DNA from: an uncultured Porphyromonadaceae bacterium
GTDB taxonomy: Bacteria; Bacteroidota; Bacteroidia; Bacteroidales; Muribaculaceae
Length of the DNA stretch: 64,000 nucleotides
Reading direction: 5' to 3'
Assembly: GCA_947175265.1 (NCBI GenBank)
Contig: CAMWMD010000004.1
Location: forward strand, 40,553 to 104,552
Positions 39,963 to 50,654 of the stretch are shown piece after piece. The notes beneath the pieces are model-generated. The model saw only the letters and a list, made by a program, of their open reading frames with translations, did no database searches and was not told the origin of the DNA. A program made the translations under genes and the position numbers. Position 1 is the first letter of the stretch; each line of letters starts with the position of its first letter.

Positions 39963-42377
39963 TTACGAAAGGTGCTGATAGTTGCCGTAAGTGTAATAGC
40001 GGCTATGTATCGCCTCTGTGCCGTTGAGGACAAGACTCATGTTGTTGAATTTCTTATCCGCATAGAGTTCGTCCAGTTCCTTGAGGGCGGAGCGTTCAAG
40101 CAGACCGGCGCGTACCACAAAAAGTGTGCGGTCTGCAAGTTGCCCGACAATATTTGTGTCGACCACGATATTCACCGGCGGACAGTCGAGGAGGATATAG
40201 TCATAATCCTTCTTAGCCTCTTCCACCAGTTTGTCAAGCCTTCCGTTCTCCAGGAGTTCCGCCGGGTTCGGGGGCATCTTTCCGATAGGCATTATGGTGA
40301 GGTCAGGCTGGTCAGGCACCGTCTTCAGCAGAGATCTCCAATCGTCGGTATGATCGGTCAGATAATCCGAAAGCCCTTTCTTTGGCATCCCCACATACAT
40401 TGAGGAAGAGCCATGACGGAGGTCGCAGTCTATAAGTAGCACACGTTTCTTCTTTATGGCAAAACTCAAACCGAGATTATACGAGATAAATGATTTACCG
40501 GAACCGGGGTTGAAAGATGTGATCAAGACAACCTGACATTTCTTGTCTTTACCTGCCATGAAGTCGAGGTTACTTCTAATCACCCTGAACGCCTCATTGA
40601 CAACATCACGTTTACCTTCGGCAACGACTGAGAGGGGAGCCGTATCCTCCTTCTTACCGATAAGTTTACCCTTACCGTCAAGTTTGAATTTACGCTTCTT
40701 ACCGACGTGAGGTATCTCACCCGCGAACGGCATCTTGACGTTCTCCAGGTCTTTCTTTCCGCGTATCTTGGTATTGAGCACCTCCTGCAAATAAAGGATA
40801 AAGGTGGGGAGAGCGATACTGAAAATGAAAGCCAGGATAAGAATTATCTTCTTCTTAGGAGACACAGGCTCGAGCGAACCCATCGGGGGAGTGAGTATAC
40901 GCAGATTATCTGCCGTGAACTTCTGGCTAAGTTCATTCTCCTCCCTTTTTTCGAGAAGGAACATATATAGACTTTCCTTCACCTTCTGCTGACGTCCTTC
41001 CGTTATGATAGGCAAGGTCTTTGCAGGAGTGGAGACCATTCTACCCTCCGCTTTGGCCCTTTCATTACGGGCAGTCCTAAGATTCATCTCCAAATGCTGG
41101 ATCTGATTGTCAATGGTCTTCATGATGATATCTCTTCTCACATCAATCTGACGTTCATATTCCTCCAGCAACGGGTTGTGTTCAGACGAATTGGCAATCA
41201 TAGTTTTCCTTCTGAGGAGCAATTCGTTGTAAGCGACAATCTGCTGTTCCGCCTCGCCCTCTCCGAAGCCAAGATTCAAAGGGACGATATTATATTTGTT
41301 AGCCGGGTTCTTGACATATTCATCGAGATATTTCGACAAAGTAATCTTATTTTGAAGATTAATAATCCTATCTTCATTAGAAGCCTCCTTTTGTAAAGAA
41401 ATTTCTGCTGATTGTCCGAGACTGATTGTTCCGGTTCCGGCCTGCAGATCCGCGAGTGTCTTGTCAGCATCCCCCAATTCCTGCTGGATGACGGCCAAGC
41501 GATCGTTGATGAACTCAGAGGTTGCCTTCGTCATCTTATTCTTATCCTCAACCCAATTCTCTTTGTAAACATCAAGAATGGTAGTGAGGATTGCGTTGGC
41601 ACGCTCCACATTCTCATCTTTTATGGTGAGGTCAATCACCTCGGCATCCTCATCGGTGAGGTCGCCTGTGACCTGCTCCATATAATACTCTATGGCATTC
41701 TGAGTGGCCGACTTGCTGACCTCTATGGTTATCTCGTCGTCATCCTTAAAGAGGTTGTCAATATTCTTATAGAAGTCGCTCTTTGATATCTCAATATGGC
41801 CGAGAGGGGTCTTGAATACTCCGAAGCAATTTTTAAATTCCACCTCGCCATCATATTTCTCCTTTCCATCCGGAGTATATTCGATAAACTTATATAATCT
41901 TCCGCTACCGTCCTTCCTGAGGTCAATACGGAAAGAGGCTCCGCGCTGCTCCAACACATCAATCATCTTCACCTTCATGGGGAGGGATGTGCCGAACAGT
42001 GTGACGTTGTGAGGCCATTTTCGCCAAGTGTAATCCATGGTGAGGTCCAAACGCTTCACAACTTCCGACATTATGGCAGGGGATGTTATGGCAATCAATT
42101 CGTTGTAGACACTTGTATTGCCCCCCATCAGTCCTAATGAAGAGAAAGAACTCGGCAATGTAGGGGTGCCACCGCTATCCTTATCCTTCACCAGGATTTG
42201 TTCCTGACGTTCGAAAACGGGTTCTTTCCTTATAATATAGAAAGCAGCCAGACCTACAAAAAAGAAAACCGACAATGCAAACCATTTCCAATTGGCCTTA
42301 CATATCTGGAAAAAATCCTTTATAGAGAAATTGTCCAGATCATTAGCCCGGGGTTGAGCATTAAGTGTTGAGTCCAT
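39963..42377 (-). CDS. polysaccharide biosynthesis tyrosine autokinase (Wzc-like)
   Basis: Wzz domain, TSFNPGSGKSFISYNLGLSFA, VLLIDCDLRHGSS, Tyr-rich tail RYYTYGNYQHLS. Confidence 0.95.
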   Translation of the reverse strand: MDSTLNAQPRANDLDNFSIKDFFQICKANWKWFALSVFFFVGLAAFYIIRKEPVFERQEQILVKDKDSGGTPTLPSSFSSLGLMGGNTSVYNELIAITSPAIMSEVVKRLDLTMDYTWRKWPHNVTLFGTSLPMKVKMIDVLEQRGASFRIDLRKDGSGRLYKFIEYTPDGKEKYDGEVEFKNCFGVFKTPLGHIEISKSDFYKNIDNLFKDDDEITIEVSKSATQNAIEYYMEQVTGDLTDEDAEVIDLTIKDENVERANAILTTILDVYKENWVEDKNKMTKATSEFINDRLAVIQQELGDADKTLADLQAGTGTISLGQSAEISLQKEASNEDRIINLQNKITLSKYLDEYVKNPANKYNIVPLNLGFGEGEAEQQIVAYNELLLRRKTMIANSSEHNPLLEEYERQIDVRRDIIMKTIDNQIQHLEMNLRTARNERAKAEGRMVSTPAKTLPIITEGRQQKVKESLYMFLLEKREENELSQKFTADNLRILTPPMGSLEPVSPKKKIILILAFIFSIALPTFILYLQEVLNTKIRGKKDLENVKMPFAGEIPHVGKKRKFKLDGKGKLIGKKEDTAPLSVVAEGKRDVVNEAFRVIRSNLDFMAGKDKKCQVVLITSFNPGSGKSFISYNLGLSFAIKKKRVLLIDCDLRHGSSSMYVGMPKKGLSDYLTDHTDDWRSLLKTVPDQPDLTIMPIGKMPPNPAELLENGRLDKLVEEAKKDYDYILLDCPPVNIVVDTNIVGQLADRTLFVVRAGLLERSALKELDELYADKKFNNMSLVLNGTEAIHSRYYTYGNYQHLS

Positions 42378-42389
42378 TCCGATTATAGT

Positions 42390-43175
42390 TTATTTTACGA
42401 TGAGCACAGTCATTGATGTCAGCAACGAGGCAACCGAAACCCAGAAACTCAGGTTCAGCACATTATTTCCATTGATGGTGGTCTGTCTCTTGCGGATATT
42501 GTTGGGCTCCACATAGATTATATCATCCTGTTTCAAATAATATGCCGGAGACTTCGTCAATTCAGAGTAGTTAGTAAGATCTACCGTATAAGTATGAGCC
42601 CCATCTTTCTCCTTACGGATCACCTTTATATTTTCCCTTTGACCCTGCAAGGTGATATCGCCTGCAAGGGCAATGGCCTCCACAATGGTCATCTCCTCCT
42701 TAGAGAGTCCGAAACGTCCGGCATGATTTACCTCTCCCAAAACAGAATATCCGAGATTGAGAAATTCAACGGTCACCACGACCTCCTTTACATATCCCTT
42801 TCCAATAATCTCACCCTTTATAAATGCGGCCAACTCGGTTCGGGTCATTCCCTCCACCTTGAGCTCGCCGAGTATCGGAAAATCAATCGTGCCCTCCTTG
42901 CTTACGAAGTAATCCGAATGACCATCCCCGATTCTATCATGAGGCAATGTCTTGTTAAACAGATTGGATACTGCGGTTTCCTTTGCTTTCACAATGATAG
43001 AAAGTTTGTCGTAAGGCTCAATCTTTGCCTCATCCCCGGGAGGAATTGGGAGCACTGTCTCAGTGACATCCTGAAAATATGTCACGTTTTTTGGCGTCCT
43101 GCATCCGGTCAAACCTATCATAAACAGCACCAGGGCTGCCATAAAAATTGTTTCAAGGCGTGATTTTCCTCTCAT
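42390..43175 (-). CDS. polysaccharide biosynthesis/export lipoprotein (Wza-like)
   Basis: Lipobox LTGC; YDKLSIIVKAKE; SLBB-like VLGEVNHAGRFGL. Confidence 0.93.
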   Translation of the reverse strand: MRGKSRLETIFMAALVLFMIGLTGCRTPKNVTYFQDVTETVLPIPPGDEAKIEPYDKLSIIVKAKETAVSNLFNKTLPHDRIGDGHSDYFVSKEGTIDFPILGELKVEGMTRTELAAFIKGEIIGKGYVKEVVVTVEFLNLGYSVLGEVNHAGRFGLSKEEMTIVEAIALAGDITLQGQRENIKVIRKEKDGAHTYTVDLTNYSELTKSPAYYLKQDDIIYVEPNNIRKRQTTINGNNVLNLSFWVSVASLLTSMTVLIVK

Positions 43176-43419
43176 TTCATTTATCAGGTTATACTGTTAC
43201 TCTGTTTTTTATTAGTCGTCAAGTGTGGGCCTGAGTCGTTTCCGATTCTTGCCTTATCTTTAAACGTTGGCGTTCCCGTCTCTATTATAAGTTTCCCCAT
43301 AAAAAAATTATTTTCCCTCCCGCGAGTCTATTAGTGCCAATTATCATTCAAAAAATAACCGTCATGTAAAAAATAATCACTAACTTTGCATATTTGCTAA
43401 ACACTACTTCATTACAATT

Positions 43420-44547
43420 ATGATCAACTGGATAGCCAACGATATTATTGCACTCCTCATCTCTCTAATTCTCACGGGAATCATTATTCCCCAGATTCTG
43501 CTTATAGCTTTCAGGAAAAAACTTTTTGACGACATTGACGAAAGAAAGATACATAAAGGTGTTGTCCCGAGGTTAGGGGGCATAGCCTTTCTACCCTCAA
43601 TTCTCTTCTCCCTCGCCGTAGTGGTGGGCTGGGACCTGCGCCTCGGCGGAATGGATGCCTGGGAACAGTTCAGCACGAGCATCGTCCCGATGTATTTCAT
43701 GATAAGCGCCACTCTCCTGATGTTTCTCGTCGGAATCGCCGACGACCTGGTGGGAGTAAGATACATGGCGAAATTCATTGTCCAGATACTGGCGGCGGTG
43801 CTCATAGTGATGTCGGGAATGTATATCGACAATCTCTTCGGCTTCATCTGGCTCAAACAACTTCCGATATGGCTCGGGATACTCGCAACCGTGTTCGCCG
43901 TGGTCTACGTGGTGAATGCCATAAACCTTATCGACGGCATCGACGGGCTGGCGTCAGGCCTGAGCACGGTAGCCCTCGCCTTCTATGCGATACTCTTCTA
44001 TAATGCCGGCGAATACGTCTATTCCATGTTGGCTTGCGCCGCCGCCGGCACACTGTTCCCTTTCTTCTATTTCAACGTATTCGGAAATGCGGTGAAACGC
44101 AAGAAGATATTTATGGGGGACACCGGAGCCTTGACAACGGGTATGATACTTGTGTTCTGCGCCATTGCGATGCTTAACATCAAAGGCTCCGCATTCGAAG
44201 GGGAATATAATCCTTTTGTGCTCGCGCTCTCACCCCTCATCATTCCCTGCTTTGACGTCGTCAGGGTATATCTCCACAGGGTACGCGCCCACCGCAATCC
44301 CTTTCTTCCCGACAAATGCCACATACACCATAAACTGCTCGCCCTCGGTCTCAACCAGCGTGCGGCACTGTGCGTGATTCTGCTTTGGTCCGTGCTGTTT
44401 ATCCTTGTAAACGTCGCTTTGTCTGACCTCATCAATCCGACACTCCTCATCTTTACCGATATCGTAATCTGGACTCTTGCCAACATAATCCTCTCCCGGA
44501 AAATACGTGAACGCGAGAAAAGGCTAAACGTGCATCTCTTCGATTGA
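43420..44547 (+). CDS. MraY/WecA-like glycosyl-1-phosphate transferase
   Basis: VNAINLIDGIDGLASGLS, FMGDTGALTTG, DKCHIHHKLL. Confidence 0.93.
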   Translation: MINWIANDIIALLISLILTGIIIPQILLIAFRKKLFDDIDERKIHKGVVPRLGGIAFLPSILFSLAVVVGWDLRLGGMDAWEQFSTSIVPMYFMISATLLMFLVGIADDLVGVRYMAKFIVQILAAVLIVMSGMYIDNLFGFIWLKQLPIWLGILATVFAVVYVVNAINLIDGIDGLASGLSTVALAFYAILFYNAGEYVYSMLACAAAGTLFPFFYFNVFGNAVKRKKIFMGDTGALTTGMILVFCAIAMLNIKGSAFEGEYNPFVLALSPLIIPCFDVVRVYLHRVRAHRNPFLPDKCHIHHKLLALGLNQRAALCVILLWSVLFILVNVALSDLINPTLLIFTDIVIWTLANIILSRKIREREKRLNVHLFD

Positions 44548-44632
44548 TACCCTTCGTTTTATCGGGGATGAAATGACTTCGTTTCCCCTTATACCTTTTC
44601 CCTCCCTTTTTCAAACTACGACATCAACTTTC

Positions 44633-46090
44633 ATGAGACTCTGCATTTCGTTTCTTTTATCAATAATGGCATTCGGTCTGCTGCATGCCGAACGCCCTGA
44701 CACACTCCTATATTTCGGGGAGGTGAACGCATCTTTCTCAGTGGGACAGAACACACCTTTTTGGCTGGTGAACAATCTTCAGGGACTTGGTTCCCCAAAA
44801 AAGAACAACGGCTACGTACGTGGAGCCATATTCAAGGATATGAAGCCTGAGAACAGGTTCACATGGGGTGCCGGTATCGATCTCGTGGGAGGCTGGAACA
44901 TACAGGCTCCTTTCTCCATCCATCAATTATATGGGGAGGTAAAGTATCGTTCGTTAGGAGCCCTGCTCGGGAGCAAGGAGATCTACAACGATTTCCTTCC
45001 GCGCCGACTCTCCTCAGGCGACCTCCTCTATTCGGGGAATGCACTGCCTGTGCCTCAACTTCGCCTGGGAATATTCGACTACGCTGATTTCTGGGGATGC
45101 AAAGGTTGGTTTTCCGTAAAGGGATATATAGCCTACGGTATGTTCACCGATTCCAAATGGCAGGAATCGTGGGTTGCCAAAGACGGGAAATATACAAAGG
45201 ATGTCTTATTCCATTCCAAAGGGTTGTGGCTCCGGGGGGGTAATACGGATAAGTTCCCGCTTCAGGGTGAAGTGGGAATTGAAATGGCCACACAGTTCGG
45301 CGGCATGGCATTCAAGGATGGAAAGGTGATCGACATGAAGCCCAAATTCAAAGACTGGCTTACAGCCTTTTTCCCGAAATATGATACCCGCGAGACCCTT
45401 CTCGGGGAATTGAGCAGCGTGGAGGGGAACATGCTGGGGGCATACAACATCGCCCTATCATGGATTCCGAAGGCTGACTGGGCCGTGCGTGCATATTACG
45501 AGCATTATTTCGACGACCAGTCGCAGATGACATTCGAATATGGCTGGAAAGATGGCCTCTGGGGAGTGGAGTTCAAACTTCCTACCAACAGGATAGTGTC
45601 AAATGTCGTCTACGAATTCCTATACTCCAAAGATCAGACAGGAGCCGTGAATAACGATTCATCAGAACTTGTGCCTGAACAGGTGAGCGGGCGCGACAAT
45701 TACTATAACCATTCTCTCTATTCAGGGTGGCAGCATTGGGGTATGACCATCGGCAATCCTCTCATGCTTTCTCCAATCTATAATAGCGACAGGCAACTTA
45801 TCTCCTACAATACCAGAGTCATTTCCCACCATATCGGTCTTGAGGGGGATCCGGCCGACGGGTTGAACTACCGGCTGCTACTGTCGTTCTCCAAAAACTG
45901 GGGCACCTATTCACATCCTTATGACGATGTGAAGAATAACTTCGACGGGATGTTCGAGTTGACATGGAAACCCGCCAAACTGGGGGGATGGTATGGTTCA
46001 GCAGCCGTGGCAACCGATCTCGGCGACCTCATCGGGAAAAGTATGGGTGCCCGGCTGACAATCGGATACACAGGAAATGTCTCACTCTAA
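44633..46090 (+). CDS. capsule assembly Wzi family protein
   Basis: FGEVNASFSVGQNTPFWLVNNLQGLGS; beta-barrel; start adjusted to signal peptide Met. Confidence 0.85.
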   Translation: MRLCISFLLSIMAFGLLHAERPDTLLYFGEVNASFSVGQNTPFWLVNNLQGLGSPKKNNGYVRGAIFKDMKPENRFTWGAGIDLVGGWNIQAPFSIHQLYGEVKYRSLGALLGSKEIYNDFLPRRLSSGDLLYSGNALPVPQLRLGIFDYADFWGCKGWFSVKGYIAYGMFTDSKWQESWVAKDGKYTKDVLFHSKGLWLRGGNTDKFPLQGEVGIEMATQFGGMAFKDGKVIDMKPKFKDWLTAFFPKYDTRETLLGELSSVEGNMLGAYNIALSWIPKADWAVRAYYEHYFDDQSQMTFEYGWKDGLWGVEFKLPTNRIVSNVVYEFLYSKDQTGAVNNDSSELVPEQVSGRDNYYNHSLYSGWQHWGMTIGNPLMLSPIYNSDRQLISYNTRVISHHIGLEGDPADGLNYRLLLSFSKNWGTYSHPYDDVKNNFDGMFELTWKPAKLGGWYGSAAVATDLGDLIGKSMGARLTIGYTGNVSL

Positions 46091-46106
46091 CAATGGGTCT
46101 TGAATT

Positions 46107-46508
46107 ATGAAAAATATCTTGGCTATACTTATATGGATGTTGTTTCTCTTCTCCTCATGTCAGAAATCACCCATTAACGGGAATCTGGATGGCCAGTGGC
46201 AGGTGATGACAGTCACTCCCCAACCTGAAGTAGAATTGCTTCAGACGAGGATATATTACTGCTTCTCCCTGCACACATGCCAGTTGTCGTTCTATGGTCC
46301 GGGGCCCTGGACTGCGGGGAACATCCTTCAATATACCGACAAATCCCTTGTCCTGGAGTTTCCCTACGCCAATTCGGAGGAATCCGTCATCAAACTGCGC
46401 CAATACGGAATAAACACCAACCCGGTATCATTCACGATCGAGACTCTGACAAAAGAGAAGATGGTGCTACGCGACGGGGATACCGTAGTGGAGTTGCGGA
46501 AATTCTAA
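46107..46508 (+). CDS. lipocalin-like lipoprotein
   Basis: Lipobox FSSC; NGNLDGQWQVMTV. Confidence 0.7.
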   Translation: MKNILAILIWMLFLFSSCQKSPINGNLDGQWQVMTVTPQPEVELLQTRIYYCFSLHTCQLSFYGPGPWTAGNILQYTDKSLVLEFPYANSEESVIKLRQYGINTNPVSFTIETLTKEKMVLRDGDTVVELRKF

Positions 46509-46510
46509 GG

Positions 46511-47317
46511 TCAAACGAATCTCGCGCGCCATTTCCTCGCTTCCTCAATCTGCTCCTTCACGGTAGGGAGCGGGGTCTCGGGTTTTGAAACGCTCACCCG
46601 CATACGCACCCACAGGAAGTCGGGCACGAGGCGCCATAAACCGGCAAGGAGCCGCCAGCGGCAATCTATCGTTGCCACACGCTGCTTCCTTACTATTGCC
46701 TTGAGAATCAACGGGAGCACCTCCTCCTCACTCATCTCCATAATATAATGGCGGGTGGAATCTATCAATGGTGTGCGCACCCATCCCGGACGGATATCCG
46801 TGAATGAAATGTCGGCATCCTCGGTGTGTGCAAGTTGCTCAAGGGCCACCATGTATGTCTGGCAGAAACTTTTGCTCGCCGAATAGGCGGCCATGCGACC
46901 TATACCCTTTGTACCGGCCACAGATGTTATCGCCGCAATCTGCCCTTTTCGCCTGTTGTTGCGGAAATATCTGTAGGCAGTGGCCAGGCAGGCAGCGAAC
47001 CCTCCGGCGTTTATATCAACCGTCCTGACTTCCCGGTCGGGGTCAAGGTAAAGATTCTCATCAAGCACTCCTGCGGCATGGAAATATATATCCATTCCTC
47101 CGAGAAGCCCGATGAGTTTATGGAGACGCAAGGGTGCATCCTTTTCAGAGATATCCAGCGTGACATATTCCACAAATCCGGGAAACCTCTCCTTCAGTTG
47201 GCGCAACGGCTCCTCCCTACGTGCTCCGATACCAACCTTTACACCACGCGAGGCCAACGCCTCAGCCAACGCATACCCCAATCCGGAGGATGCACCTATT
47301 ATGACCACTTTCTTCAT
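46511..47317 (-). CDS. SDR family NAD(P)-dependent oxidoreductase
   Basis: VVIIGASSGLGYALAEAL; YSASKS. Confidence 0.92.
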   Translation of the reverse strand: MKKVVIIGASSGLGYALAEALASRGVKVGIGARREEPLRQLKERFPGFVEYVTLDISEKDAPLRLHKLIGLLGGMDIYFHAAGVLDENLYLDPDREVRTVDINAGGFAACLATAYRYFRNNRRKGQIAAITSVAGTKGIGRMAAYSASKSFCQTYMVALEQLAHTEDADISFTDIRPGWVRTPLIDSTRHYIMEMSEEEVLPLILKAIVRKQRVATIDCRWRLLAGLWRLVPDFLWVRMRVSVSKPETPLPTVKEQIEEARKWRARFV

Positions 47318-47482
47318 TACGTTTCTGTTATTCCGTTATCCAGGATTTTCGCCTGTTATCTTTATCAACACTTATCGCACGTTTAATGTTGATTATTCTT
47401 CATTTTTCCATCCTTTCTTATTATCTTTGCTAAATAATAGCATATCTTTGCCAAATAAAATAACCAAGAGCAACGTATCCCC

Positions 47483-49471
47483 ATGAATGACCTGCTGACA
47501 CCTCAGAAAATAGAGAAGGACCGCCGACTGCTTGAACTACTGTCTCAAAATTTCGGCAACATATCTGCCGCCGCTACGGAAATCATCAATCTCGAGGCAA
47601 TACTCAACCTCCCCAAAGGGACCGAGCATTTCATAGCCGACGTGCATGGAGAGGCCGAGGCTTTCCGCCATATCCTCAAGAACGCTTCCGGCAACATCAA
47701 GAGAAAGGTAAATGAGATTTTCGGCAACTCCATGCGCGAGGATGACATACGCCAACTCTGTTCACTCATCTATTATCCCTCAAGGAAACTCGCGCTCGTC
47801 AAGCAGACCGAGACGGATCTTGACAATTTCTATAAGGTGACGCTTCATCAACTCATAAGGGTGCTTCAGGAGGTCTCTTCCAAATATACACGTTCCAAGG
47901 TGAGGAAAAGTCTACCGAAGGAATTCACCTATATCATTGAGGAGTTGCTCCATGAGTCGCCCTCGGAAGAGAACAAACAGCCCTATTACAACCGAATCAT
48001 CGAGACAATCATATCCACGGGGCAGGCCGAGGAGTGCATACGGGCCATATCACACGTAATCCAGAAACTCAGCATCGATCAACTTCACCTTTTGGGCGAT
48101 ATCTTTGACCGAGGCGACGGTGCGCACACGGTGCTTGACACACTGCTCGCATATAAGGATTTCGACATACAGTGGGGAAACCATGATATCCTATGGATGG
48201 GAGCGGCCTGCGGAAACGAGAGCTGCATCGCCAACGTGCTGAGGGTATCACTCCGCTACAGCAACATGGCGACCCTTGAGGATGGCTACGGCATAAATCT
48301 CGTGCCTCTCGCAACGTTTGCGATGGACGTTTATGGCGAGGACCACTGCACCGTGTTCCTTCCGAAGACGAATGCGGATGAAGAGCCACTATCCGATAAG
48401 AACAGACAACTCATAGCCAAAATGCACAAGGCGATAAGCGTGATACAGTTTAAACTTGAGGGGGAGATGATAGCGCGTCATCCGGAATGGAATATGGACG
48501 ACCGCCGTCTCCTTCACAGGATTGATTATGACAAGGGAACCATCACCCTTGAAGGGAAAGAGTATCCGCTTAAAGACACCAATTTCCCTACAATAGATCC
48601 TTCCGATCCTTACAGGCTCACTCAGGAGGAACGCAACCTTATGGATAAACTGCTGCATTCCTTCTCCGTAAGCGACAAACTCAAACGCCATGTGGGGCTG
48701 TTCTATTCCCACGGCAGCCTTTACAACGTATGCAACTCGAATCTCCTTTTCCATGCCTCGATTCCGCTGAATGAGGACGGCTCGCTTAAGGAGGTGGCTC
48801 TGAACGGCCAGAAATACAAGGGGGAGGAACTGCTCTGCCAGACCGAGATGCTCCTCCGTGCAGCGATAAACAATGATACTCCGGCCGACCAACGGAAGAA
48901 TGCGGTGGACTATTACCTATACGCCTGGTGCGGCCCGGATTCCCCCCTGTTTGACAAAAGCAAGATGGCCACTTTCGAACGCTATTTCATCGCCGACAAA
49001 TCAACCCATAACGAGGAGAAGGGGTATTATTACCACTTGCGTGAGAAGGGGGAGGTCTGCGATATGATTCTTGATGAATTCAAGGTGGATGGTGAGCACC
49101 GCCACATAATCAACGGCCATGTCCCTGTAAAGGCGGGGAAAGGGGAAAATCCGGTGAAGGCTGACGGAAAACTCATGGTGATTGACGGGGGATTCTCCAA
49201 GGCTTACCACGACACGACCGGGATTGCGGGCTATACGCTTGTATATCATAGCCGTGGGTTTGAACTTGTGCAGCACGAGCCTTTCACCTCAGCCGATGAG
49301 GCAGTAAGGAACGGCACGGATATCATCTCTGTGAACCGTCTTGTGGAACTTAACGCCAAGCGCGTGCGTGTGCGTGACACGGATAGAGGAAAAGAGCTCG
49401 CCGGACAAATCGACGAGCTCAGGGAATTGCTTTACGCCTACCGGCGTGGCCTTATCAAGGAACGGAAGTAG
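47483..49471 (+). CDS. fbp: fructose-1,6-bisphosphatase class III
   Basis: FIADVHGEAEAF, LLGDIFDRGDGAH, QWGNHDILWMGAA. Confidence 0.95.
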   Translation: MNDLLTPQKIEKDRRLLELLSQNFGNISAAATEIINLEAILNLPKGTEHFIADVHGEAEAFRHILKNASGNIKRKVNEIFGNSMREDDIRQLCSLIYYPSRKLALVKQTETDLDNFYKVTLHQLIRVLQEVSSKYTRSKVRKSLPKEFTYIIEELLHESPSEENKQPYYNRIIETIISTGQAEECIRAISHVIQKLSIDQLHLLGDIFDRGDGAHTVLDTLLAYKDFDIQWGNHDILWMGAACGNESCIANVLRVSLRYSNMATLEDGYGINLVPLATFAMDVYGEDHCTVFLPKTNADEEPLSDKNRQLIAKMHKAISVIQFKLEGEMIARHPEWNMDDRRLLHRIDYDKGTITLEGKEYPLKDTNFPTIDPSDPYRLTQEERNLMDKLLHSFSVSDKLKRHVGLFYSHGSLYNVCNSNLLFHASIPLNEDGSLKEVALNGQKYKGEELLCQTEMLLRAAINNDTPADQRKNAVDYYLYAWCGPDSPLFDKSKMATFERYFIADKSTHNEEKGYYYHLREKGEVCDMILDEFKVDGEHRHIINGHVPVKAGKGENPVKADGKLMVIDGGFSKAYHDTTGIAGYTLVYHSRGFELVQHEPFTSADEAVRNGTDIISVNRLVELNAKRVRVRDTDRGKELAGQIDELRELLYAYRRGLIKERK

Positions 49472-49472
49472 G

Positions 49473-50591
49473 TCACTGTTCATCTGTGGCGGCGAATTCC
49501 ATCAGATAAGCCTTTATGAAGGCATCTATATCGCCGTCCATGACTCCGTTTACGTCTGAAGTCTGATAGTTGGTGCGGTGGTCTTTTACGCGGCGGTCGT
49601 CAAAAACGTAACTGCGTATCTGGCTGCCCCACTCGATTTTCTTTTTCCCGGCCTCAATCTTGGCCTGCTCCTCCATGCGGTGGTTTAGTTCCTTCTCGTA
49701 AAGGATTGACTTCAACTGGCGCATGGCGTTCTCCTTATTCTTGGGCTGGTCGCGTGTCTCGGTGTTCTCGATGAGGATTTCCTCCTCCTCACCTGTATAG
49801 GGATCCTTATATTGGTAACGCAGACGCACACCGGATTCCACCTTGTTCACATTCTGTCCGCCGGCACCACCCGATCGGAATGTATCCCACGACACTCTCG
49901 CGGTCTCGACATTTATCTCGATTGTATCGTCGACAAGGGGGGTCACGAAAACGGAAGCGAACGAGGTCATCCGCTTACCCTGGGCGTTATAGGGGCTCAC
50001 GCGCACGAGGCGGTGAACGCCATTCTCGCTTTTGAGGAATCCGTAGGCGTAGTCGCCCTCGATATTCACCGTGACCGATTTTATTCCGGCATCATCGCCC
50101 TCGAGAAGTTGGGCTATCGATGTCTTGTAGCCGTGTTTCTCGGCATAGCGCAGATATAGGCGCATCAGCATCTGCGCCCAGTCCTGACTCTCGGTGCCTC
50201 CGGCTCCGGAATTTATCTTAAGCACAACGCCGAGTTTATCCTCCTCACGGCGGAGCATGTTGCGGAGTTCAAGTTTCTCGATTTCCTCTATCACCTTGGC
50301 ATACTGTGCATCAACCTCCTCCTCCGTGACGAGTTCATCCTTCACGAAATCAAAAGCGAGCTGGAGCTCCTCAAGTTGCTTCTCAAGGTCGGTATAGGAG
50401 TCAATCCAGAAGTGGAGCCCCTTGATTTTCCTCATCTGGGCTTCCGCCTTCTCCCTGTCTTCCCAGAAATCGGCCACGTGGGTGCGGAGTTCCTCCTCCT
50501 CCACCTCAATCTTCTTGTTCTCTATATCAAGATATTTCTTCAAGGCCTCCGTGCGCTCGGCAGCCTCCTTCAATTGTTCCTGTGTTATCAT
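49473..50591 (-). CDS. prfB: peptide chain release factor 2
   Basis: SGGAGGQNVNKVESGVRL (GGQ), continuous ORF. Confidence 0.95.
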   Translation of the reverse strand: MITQEQLKEAAERTEALKKYLDIENKKIEVEEEELRTHVADFWEDREKAEAQMRKIKGLHFWIDSYTDLEKQLEELQLAFDFVKDELVTEEEVDAQYAKVIEEIEKLELRNMLRREEDKLGVVLKINSGAGGTESQDWAQMLMRLYLRYAEKHGYKTSIAQLLEGDDAGIKSVTVNIEGDYAYGFLKSENGVHRLVRVSPYNAQGKRMTSFASVFVTPLVDDTIEINVETARVSWDTFRSGGAGGQNVNKVESGVRLRYQYKDPYTGEEEEILIENTETRDQPKNKENAMRQLKSILYEKELNHRMEEQAKIEAGKKKIEWGSQIRSYVFDDRRVKDHRTNYQTSDVNGVMDGDIDAFIKAYLMEFAATDEQ

Positions 50592-50654
50592 TCAATCTTT
50601 ATATATAATTGAAGTCGTCCAAACTTTTTTACGGTTTTTGTATTTTTTATAAAA

